A stretch of 64,000 bases of DNA, from positions 1-64,000 of the forward strand of contig CANSAF010000004.1 of assembly GCA_947644645.1 (NCBI GenBank), in the 5' to 3' direction. This DNA is from an uncultured Sporosarcina sp. GTDB lineage: Bacteria > Bacillota > Bacilli > Bacillales_A > Planococcaceae. Positions 58,054 to 64,000 of the stretch are shown piece after piece (position 1 is the first letter of the stretch; each line of letters opens with the position of its first letter). The position numbers and the translations under genes were made by a program. The notes under the pieces are model-generated. The model saw only the letters and a program-made list of their open reading frames with translations. It made no database searches and had not been told where the DNA came from.

Positions 58054-59022
58054 CTAAACCCACCACATCTCAGCAGGTTTATCATTGATTAATACTGTTT
58101 TTAAATTTGTTACTGCGCGTGCTAATCCTTCATCTACTGACATCAGTGGATCTTCATGTTCGATACTCACTACATAATCATAACCGTATGTGCGAAGTGC
58201 ACTCATCATATCAGACCATTCTTGAATGCCATGTCCACAACCGACAGAACGGAAAGTCCACGCACGCGTCTTAACATCACCATAAGGTTGCATATCTGTT
58301 AATCCATGCATATTAACATTTTCTTGATCAATAAATGTATCTTTTGCATGGAAATGGTGAATTGCATTTTCTTTTCCTAAAATTTTAATTGCCGCAACTG
58401 GATCAATCCCTTGCCACCATAAATGACTTGGATCGAAGTTTGCCCCAATTGCTGGTGAAGTTGCTTCTCTTAATTTCAACATTGTGTAAGGTGTATGAAC
58501 TGAAAATCCGCCGTGCAATTCAATTCCAATTTTCACGCCATGATCTTCTGCTAGTTTTCCTTGCTCTTTCCAATACGGAATTAACTTCTTCTCCCATTGC
58601 CAATTGTAAATATCTGTATACTCTGTTGGCCACGGAGAAATTGGCCAGTTTGAATGCTCGGAATTTTCATTAGAACCTGGTGTTCCAGAAAATGTATTAA
58701 CAACTGGCACACCCATTAATGATGCTAACTTCACCGTTTTCACAAATGTTTCATGCGCATTTTTGGCAACAATTGGATTTGGTGACACGGGATTATCATG
58801 ACAACTAAATGCGCTAATTGTTAATCCACGTGAATGAACTGCCTCTAAATATGCTTTACGTTTCTCTTCACTTGCGAGAAGTTCATCGACATTACAATGT
58901 GCATTTCCAGGGTTTCCACCTGTTCCAATTTCTACTGCTTGAATGCCTGCTTTTTGCACATGATCTAACATTTCTTCAAATTTCATATGAGAAAATAATA
59001 CTGCAAATACGCCTAGTTTCAT
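58054..59022 (-). CDS. Sugar phosphate isomerase/epimerase, TIM-barrel
   Basis: A 322-residue protein of the AP-endonuclease-2/xylose-isomerase-like fold. Blocks include KLGVFAVLFSHMKFEEMLDHV, AVEIGTGGNPGNAHC, GVKIGIELHGGF with a metal-ligand Glu, NFDPSHLWWQGIDP with Asp and His, and IHHFHAKDTFID. VSIEHEDPLMS near the end supplies another ligand Glu. The metal set appears complete, so it is likely an active isomerase or 3-keto-sugar processing enzyme. It lies 15 bases after a Gfo/Idh gene and a ThuA-like gene in one operon. The substrate is unknown. Confidence 0.85.
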   Translation of the reverse strand: MKLGVFAVLFSHMKFEEMLDHVQKAGIQAVEIGTGGNPGNAHCNVDELLASEEKRKAYLEAVHSRGLTISAFSCHDNPVSPNPIVAKNAHETFVKTVKLASLMGVPVVNTFSGTPGSNENSEHSNWPISPWPTEYTDIYNWQWEKKLIPYWKEQGKLAEDHGVKIGIELHGGFSVHTPYTMLKLREATSPAIGANFDPSHLWWQGIDPVAAIKILGKENAIHHFHAKDTFIDQENVNMHGLTDMQPYGDVKTRAWTFRSVGCGHGIQEWSDMMSALRTYGYDYVVSIEHEDPLMSVDEGLARAVTNLKTVLINDKPAEMWWV

Positions 59023-59037
59023 TGTCTTTTCCTCCCG

Positions 59038-60075
59038 TTATGCTTTGATTTTTGTAAATGTTTTTGTTTCCATTGATTCAAGAGATGCTAAAATAACTTC
59101 TAATGATTTCATTCCTTCTTCACCATTAATTAATGGTTCTTTATCCTCTAAAACAGCTTCTACGAAATGATTAATCGTATGAGATGTCGTTTGACCACCT
59201 GAATCATTCGACTGAATTGCGCCGAGCTCATATTTCACGACTTCACCATTTGTATACTGCACAATTAATGAATAATTTGGGTCATCTTCTAAACGTAAGA
59301 TTGCTTTTTCACCGTAAATAATTGTTGAATTATCTTCTCCCGCTGTATACGCCCAGCTCGCCGCAAGTGTACCAATGATGCCGCTTTCTGATTTTAAAAT
59401 ACAAACCGCATTATCATCGACATCCCCAAAATCTTTCGCGCCTGTCTCAATCATGCTTGCGACTTCAACAAATTCCTCGCCTAGTAAATAACGGAGTAAA
59501 TCTGCTTTATGTACACCTAAATCGCCCATCGCACCGATAAAAGCTTCTTCTTTTTTAAAGAACCAGCTATCTTTTCCGTCAGCACTCCAACCTTCTGGGC
59601 CTCCGTGACCAAATGCCGTTCTAAAACTATGAATTTTACCGATTGCTCCACTTTCAATTAACGCTCTTGCTTTTTGATGAGAGGCAACAAAACGTTGATT
59701 ATGTGCAATCATCAATTTCTTATTATTTTTTTCAGCTGCCTCAATCATCTGCTCTGCTTCCACACGAGAAGTCGCCATTGGCTTTTCACATAAAACATGT
59801 TTTCCCGCATTAAGGGCCGCAATTGAAACAGGTGCATGCAAATAGTTTGGTAAACAAACACTGATTGCGTCAACTTCGTCTAGTTTTAAAACCTCTTCAT
59901 AATTTGTAAATGCTTTCGCGTTATATTTCTCCGCTGTTTCATTGACACGATCTTCTACAATGTCGCAAACGGCTACAATTTCTACATTCGCATTTTGATC
60001 GTATTCGATTAAATGTCTATACTTTGCAATACTTCCACAGCCAATGACTGCCACTCTCAATTTACTCATCTTCAT
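59038..60075 (-). CDS. Gfo/Idh/MocA family oxidoreductase
   Basis: A 345-residue dehydrogenase. The Rossmann start is VAVIGCGSIAKYRHLIEY, the EKP motif is CEKPMATSRVEAEQM, and AMGDLGVHKADLLRYLLG is the substrate block. AAAGGAG lies 4 bases before ATG 60075 and 10 before ATG 60069, so either may be used. It is 9 bases after the ThuA-like gene. ThuB, the partner of ThuA in rhizobial trehalose use, belongs to this family and makes 3-keto-disaccharides, so a similar pairing is plausible. Confidence 0.86.
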   Translation of the reverse strand: MKMSKLRVAVIGCGSIAKYRHLIEYDQNANVEIVAVCDIVEDRVNETAEKYNAKAFTNYEEVLKLDEVDAISVCLPNYLHAPVSIAALNAGKHVLCEKPMATSRVEAEQMIEAAEKNNKKLMIAHNQRFVASHQKARALIESGAIGKIHSFRTAFGHGGPEGWSADGKDSWFFKKEEAFIGAMGDLGVHKADLLRYLLGEEFVEVASMIETGAKDFGDVDDNAVCILKSESGIIGTLAASWAYTAGEDNSTIIYGEKAILRLEDDPNYSLIVQYTNGEVVKYELGAIQSNDSGGQTTSHTINHFVEAVLEDKEPLINGEEGMKSLEVILASLESMETKTFTKIKA

Positions 60076-60084
60076 CCAGCTCCT

Positions 60085-60795
60085 TTAAATTTCTTCTAAT
60101 GGTTGTGCGTTTCCATAAACTGGCGTCTGTCCATTCGACGGTGCCGCCCAATTTACTGCATTACGAATCACCTTTTGAATCTCTTCATTGTGATATGTTG
60201 GATATGTTTCATGTCCAGGTCTGAAATAAAAGATTTTTCCTTGCCCACGTTTAAATGTCGCGCCACTACGGAATACTTCTCCGCCCGCAAACCAACTAAC
60301 CAAAACCAATTCATCTGGCGTTGGAATATCAAAATGTTCCCCGTACATTTCTTCTTTCTCTAATTCAATAAATTCCCCGACACCTTCAGTAATCGGATGT
60401 GTCGGATCGACTACCCATAGACGTTCTTTCTCATCCGCTTCACGCCATTTCAAATCACAAGTTGTTCCCATTAATGTTTTAAAAATCTTAGAAAAATGTC
60501 CCGAATGTAAAACGATTAACCCCATACCATCAAGTACACGTTGCTTTACTTTTTCGACAATTTCATCAGCAACTTCATCATGCGCAAGATGTCCCCACCA
60601 AAGTAGCACATCTGTATGATTCAAAACATCATCTGTTAAACCATGCTCCGGTTCATCTAATGTCGCTGTTTGCACATTCGCATGATCTGCCTTTAGAAAT
60701 TGTGCAATCGCACCGTGGATACCTTCCGGGTAAATTTCCGAAACGACCGGATTTTTCTGTTCATGACGATTTTCATTCCAAATTGTAATATTCAT
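60085..60795 (-). CDS. ThuA-domain protein (trehalose-utilisation-like)
   Basis: A 236-residue cytoplasmic protein of the ThuA family, a class I glutamine amidotransferase-like fold lacking the catalytic cysteine. Visible blocks are [42 protein letters not shown] and [20 protein letters not shown]. The ATG at 60795 has GGAGAG upstream; the frame runs further but without a site. ThuA proteins work with ThuB oxidoreductases on 3-keto-glycosides. Here it lies between a LacI repressor and a Gfo/Idh gene in one operon with an importer. The actual substrate is not known. Confidence 0.85.
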   Translation of the reverse strand: MNITIWNENRHEQKNPVVSEIYPEGIHGAIAQFLKADHANVQTATLDEPEHGLTDDVLNHTDVLLWWGHLAHDEVADEIVEKVKQRVLDGMGLIVLHSGHFSKIFKTLMGTTCDLKWREADEKERLWVVDPTHPITEGVGEFIELEKEEMYGEHFDIPTPDELVLVSWFAGGEVFRSGATFKRGQGKIFYFRPGHETYPTYHNEEIQKVIRNAVNWAAPSNGQTPVYGNAQPLEEI

Positions 60796-60841
60796 AGGTT
60801 TTCTCTCCTTTATTTGCATAAATCCCGCAAGCGGTTGCATT

Positions 60842-61873
60842 TTAATTTTTCTTAATGATAGATTGACAAGAAGCTCCTTCAACAATCATTGTAGGAATAA
60901 TAATTCGCTTTACAAATGTTGTAGATTCGTTGATTAATTCGATTAAACTATTTGCTGATTCATAGCCAAGTTGAAAAATTTGTGTATCTACAGTTGTTAA
61001 TGTTGGATTCGTCATTTTTGAAATCGTAGAATTATTGAAAGAGATTAAACTCATATCTTGCGGAACAGAAATTCCTTTTTCCTGCAAAGCTGTTAACATA
61101 ATCAATGCATTAAAATCATTGATTGTAATGAGTGCTGTCGGTCGTTCTTGAATTTCTAGTAAACTTTCTACAACTTTCCTGCCTTCAGCCATTTCAAATC
61201 GAACATCATACATATAACGTTCTTCAATAGGAATATCTTTATTTTTTAAAGCTTGCATATAGCCATTTAATCTTGCTTTCCCTACTTCAAATTCTGTACC
61301 TTCCCCAATAAATCCAATTTTCTCATGCCCTAATTCCAGTAAATAATTTGTCGCTTCTTCAGCAGCTTGAACGTTATCATTATCAATATAAGTAATTTTA
61401 TTTACTTGTTCCGTTGGCTTTCCAATCATGACAAACGGAATACCCGAGTCAGTTAAATACGGAACAACTGGATCATTTTCTTTTGAATAAAGAACAATCA
61501 TCCCATCTACTCGTTTACCACGAACCATTTTCACAACGTCATCAAAACATTCAGCTTCCGTTTCGCCTGTTGTTAAACTAATACTGAAATCATATTTACT
61601 ACATAAAGCACTAATCCCAGCAACTACTTCAGGGAAAAATGAATTATGCATCGACTTTTGCACGGAGTGTTTCACAACGACACCTATTGTTTTCGTTGAC
61701 TGTTGCGCTAAATTCCTCGCACTATAATTCAAATGATATCCAAGCTCATCCATCACTTTTCGCACTTTTCTCTTCGTTTTATCGCTAATATTTGGATTAT
61801 CCGAAATGACACGCGACACTGTCGATGGCGAAACACCGGCAGCTTTTGCGACGTCTTTTATTGTGACTGACAT
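60842..61873 (-). CDS. LacI-family transcriptional repressor
   Basis: A 343-residue repressor. The helix-turn-helix is [20 protein letters not shown] (residues 3-22), with hinge [21 protein letters not shown] periplasmic-binding-like effector domain follows ([32 protein letters not shown]). ATG 61873 lies 8 bases after AAAGGA. It sits inside the operon it probably controls, 30 bases after the permease gene. The inducer is likely the transported sugar. No operator could be placed because the operon promoter lies beyond the window. Confidence 0.9.
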   Translation of the reverse strand: MSVTIKDVAKAAGVSPSTVSRVISDNPNISDKTKRKVRKVMDELGYHLNYSARNLAQQSTKTIGVVVKHSVQKSMHNSFFPEVVAGISALCSKYDFSISLTTGETEAECFDDVVKMVRGKRVDGMIVLYSKENDPVVPYLTDSGIPFVMIGKPTEQVNKITYIDNDNVQAAEEATNYLLELGHEKIGFIGEGTEFEVGKARLNGYMQALKNKDIPIEERYMYDVRFEMAEGRKVVESLLEIQERPTALITINDFNALIMLTALQEKGISVPQDMSLISFNNSTISKMTNPTLTTVDTQIFQLGYESANSLIELINESTTFVKRIIIPTMIVEGASCQSIIKKN

Positions 61874-61902
61874 ACCGCTCATCCTTTATTTTTATTTACT
61901 TA

Positions 61903-62721
61903 TTATTTTACAGCACCTTCAGACACACCTTCAATAATCTGCTTCTGTGCAAAAAAGTAACCGATAATAACTGGGATAATTGCAATTGTCAGCCCTGCTA
62001 AAGCGAGATGCCATTGTTTTGTATACTGTCCAAAGAATAAGAACATTTTTAATGGAATTGTCGCATCAGCATCAGATAACACCAATGATGGTAGTAAGTA
62101 GTCATTCCAAATCCAAATCACATTTAAAATCCCCACTGTCACGGAAATTGGCTTTAATAACGGGAAAATAATATGCCAAAATACTTGTAATTTATTTGCC
62201 CCATCGATTGTTGCCGCTTCATCTAATGAATTAGAGATGCCTGTCATTGCCCCGTGATAAAGGAAGATCGATAAACTACTCCCAAATCCTAAATACATAA
62301 AAATCAAACCTGTTTTATTCAACATATCTACTTTTCCAAACAACGAAATTAGTGGAATCATCACCGATTGGAAAGGAATTAGCATTGCCGCTACAAATAC
62401 TAAAAGTAAAAAACCGCTTAATTTACTTTTATTTCGTGCTAACGCATATCCAGCCATTGATGAAAATAAAATAATAATCGCCACACTAACTCCAGTGATC
62501 AATAAAGAATTCAGTAATGACTTTGTAAAATCTAAATCGATATACGCCTTTTTAAAGTTTTCAAACACAAGTTCACTTGGAAAACCTAATACATCCGTAA
62601 AAATATCTCTTTTCGTTTTAAGTGCATTCACAATCATTAAATAAAAAGGAGAGATCCATAATAATGCAAGCAGAATACCGAAAATTTCTATGAGTAACGT
62701 TTTTCTTTTTTTCATTTTCAT
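61903..62721 (-). CDS. CUT1 ABC importer permease, MalG-like
   Basis: A 272-residue six-helix membrane subunit. The ATPase loop reads EAATIDGANKLQVFWHIIFP, and the end IIEGVSEGAVK is of the MalG type. Its ATG overlaps the preceding permease stop by one base. LacI follows after 29 bases. It belongs to the fifth importer of the window, again without an ATPase gene. Confidence 0.88.
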   Translation of the reverse strand: MKMKKRKTLLIEIFGILLALLWISPFYLMIVNALKTKRDIFTDVLGFPSELVFENFKKAYIDLDFTKSLLNSLLITGVSVAIIILFSSMAGYALARNKSKLSGFLLLVFVAAMLIPFQSVMIPLISLFGKVDMLNKTGLIFMYLGFGSSLSIFLYHGAMTGISNSLDEAATIDGANKLQVFWHIIFPLLKPISVTVGILNVIWIWNDYLLPSLVLSDADATIPLKMFLFFGQYTKQWHLALAGLTIAIIPVIIGYFFAQKQIIEGVSEGAVK

Positions 62722-63581
62722 TATAAATCGACCTCCCGCTTTTTATTGTAATAAACTTGTGTAATCGCTACGATGGCAACGATGATAAAGAAAATAACTG
62801 CCTGCGACTGTGCATAAGCCATTTTATTTTCTGTAAATGCCGTTTTAACAATACTCATCGCAACCATTTGGGTAGAATTATAAGGTCCACCGTCTGTTAA
62901 CGATAAGTTTTGGTCATAAATTTGAAACGAGTTTGATAATGTTAAAAACATACTAATTGTGAAAGCTGGTGCCACTAACGGAAACGTAATGTTTCGAAAA
63001 CGTTGAAAGCTATTTGCTCCATCAATTTCAGCCGCTTCAATTAAATCTTTCGGGATACTTTCCAAATAAGCTATGTAAATGATCATGATATACCCTGCCA
63101 TTTGCCAAGCTGTTAAAATAACAATTCCCCAAAATCCTGTTTTAGTCGTCGATAACCAACCAGTTAAAGCTTCAACGCCAAATTTATCTCCAATACTACC
63201 AAATACACTAATGAAAATAAATTGCCATATAAACCCTAAAATTAGTCCTCCAATTAGGTTTGGCATAAAGAAAATCGTTCTCATTAAACTACTCGTACGC
63301 ATTTTTTGCGTCACAAGTAAAGCTAAACCAAGTCCAAGGAAATTTAATAAAATTACAGAAACAATCGCAACTTTTGTTGTAAACCAAATTGCCGATCTAA
63401 ATTCTGCATCCTTATATAAACCGAGATAGTTTTTGATTCCTAAAAACTCTGTCGCATGAATTCCATTCCAGTTTGTAAATGAATATACAAAACCATAAAA
63501 GAAAGGCACAATTACTACAAGACTTAAACTCAAAATTACTGGCGTTAAAAATAACCAAAAGGAAAAATCGCGATTTCGCAT
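62721..63581 (-). CDS. CUT1 ABC importer permease, MalF-like
   Basis: A 286-residue six-helix membrane subunit with loop EAAEIDGANSFQRFRNITFP followed by SLTDGGPYNSTQMVAMSI. GGAGGTG lies before the ATG. It follows the binding-protein gene after a strong hairpin, as in the other importers here. Confidence 0.88.
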   Translation of the reverse strand: MRNRDFSFWLFLTPVILSLSLVVIVPFFYGFVYSFTNWNGIHATEFLGIKNYLGLYKDAEFRSAIWFTTKVAIVSVILLNFLGLGLALLVTQKMRTSSLMRTIFFMPNLIGGLILGFIWQFIFISVFGSIGDKFGVEALTGWLSTTKTGFWGIVILTAWQMAGYIMIIYIAYLESIPKDLIEAAEIDGANSFQRFRNITFPLVAPAFTISMFLTLSNSFQIYDQNLSLTDGGPYNSTQMVAMSIVKTAFTENKMAYAQSQAVIFFIIVAIVAITQVYYNKKREVDL

Positions 63582-63613
63582 CCATTACACCTCCATTTTT
63601 AAAAGATAGCAAA

Positions 63614-63653
63614 ACGGTTAACAAAACAAAAAATCTATTGTTTTGTTAACCGT
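63614..63653 (-). terminator. Hairpin after the binding-protein gene
   Basis: ACGGTTAACAAAACAA pairs perfectly with TTGTTTTGTTAACCGT around an 8-base loop. It lies between binding protein and permease and probably acts as a partial terminator. Confidence 0.85.
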
Positions 63654-63677
63654 AGCCCCTACTGATCAATCATAGGT

Positions 63678-64000
63678 TTACTTTCTTTCCGCTTCCCATT
63701 TCTCACGTGCATTGTCAATCATGTCATCCCACTCTACATCGCCACTTAAATATTTCTGCATTCCTGCACCAAGTACTTCTTGACTCCATCCTGCTGGAGA
63801 GCCATTATATACCCATCCCGCAATTGTATTACCTGCCGAAGCATACTCATAAATTGTTTGTGATAAAGGATCTGCAATTTTTTCTGCATCATATCCTTCA
63901 TATGCTGGCACAAATTTAAAGTCTTCTAACACTGCAGTTTTACCAGTATCTGAAGTGTACATCCAATCTAAAAATGCTTTACTCGCTTCTACTACTTCAT
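63678..64000 (-). CDS. CUT1 ABC importer, sugar-binding protein, C-terminal part (runs off window)
   Basis: The last 107 or so residues of a binding protein whose start lies beyond the window. The frame is open to base 64000 (EVVEASKAFLDWMYTSDTGKTAVLEDFKFVPAYEG) and shows the late-lobe pattern of family 1 binding proteins: EASKAFLDWMYTSD, then FKFVPAYEGYDAEKI, and the terminal GDVEWDDMIDNAREKWEAER. It is followed by the two permeases, so it is the cargo-binding subunit of the fifth importer. Confidence 0.85.
   Translation of the reverse strand, partial: EVVEASKAFLDWMYTSDTGKTAVLEDFKFVPAYEGYDAEKIADPLSQTIYEYASAGNTIAGWVYNGSPAGWSQEVLGAGMQKYLSGDVEWDDMIDNAREKWEAERK

Overview
The window is an accessory carbohydrate-utilisation region of a low-GC Gram-positive bacterium, almost certainly a Bacillales member. 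Evidence for this is the AT-rich sequence, GGAGG-type ribosome binding sites, lipobox-type solute-binding proteins, YesM/YesN two-component systems, CcpA (cre) boxes and a streptococcal/bacillar style nan locus. I cannot name the genus. No rRNA, tRNA, CRISPR array, transposase or phage gene was found. About 60 kb of the 64 kb is sugar transport, sugar oxidoreduction or its regulation.

Layout. (1) 1-4.97 kb, minus strand: a truncated GPH sugar transporter, a TIM-barrel sugar isomerase and three Gfo/Idh/MocA oxidoreductases behind a leader with an attenuator-like hairpin. (2) 5.0-14.9 kb, minus: larE; a YesL-like membrane protein, a YesN regulator interrupted by one in-frame amber codon, its YesM kinase and a CUT1 ABC importer (binding protein, two permeases) behind a cre box; then a LarC that stops after its N-terminal half. 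(3) 15-19.2 kb: a plus-strand ROK repressor convergent with a uxaC-gnd unit. The same TTTGTT-N9-AACAAA palindrome lies before the repressor and before uxaC. (4) 19.4-21.6 kb: a PfpI-family protein with a divergent MerR regulator, and one Gfo/Idh gene. (5) 21.8-28.9 kb, minus: a CUT1 importer with a perfect cre box, preceded by a membrane-anchored sugar-binding protein, a LytS/YesM kinase and a YesN regulator. (6) 29-45.1 kb: galK-galE-galT-galM on plus; on minus a ROK repressor, lacZ, a CUT1 importer and another YesM/YesN pair. Together these give beta-galactoside uptake, hydrolysis and the Leloir pathway. (7) 45.3-56.5 kb: a sialic-acid locus with a secreted sialidase colinear with pneumococcal NanB, a CUT1 importer, a Gfo/Idh oxidoreductase, an RpiR regulator, nanE, nanA and a ROK kinase. 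(8) 56.6-64 kb, minus: two Gfo/Idh genes, a TIM-barrel isomerase, a ThuA-like protein, a LacI repressor and a fifth CUT1 importer whose binding protein runs off the window.

How the parts fit. Each importer lacks its own ATPase, so all five probably share an MsmX-type ATPase encoded elsewhere. Each transport cluster has its own sensor or repressor (three YesMN pairs, two ROK repressors, LacI, RpiR), and several also carry cre boxes, giving global glucose repression plus local induction. The Gfo/Idh, TIM-barrel and ThuA genes look like the oxidation and isomerisation steps of 3-keto-glycoside type pathways.

Most worth following up: the NanB-type sialidase locus with a candidate 2,7-anhydro-sialic acid oxidoreductase; the amber-split response regulator; the half-length LarC with a triplicated His-rich insert; the shared ROK operator; a 181-bp multi-hairpin element upstream of a ROK gene; and two intergenic arrays of unrelated sequence that both repeat with a 21-bp period.
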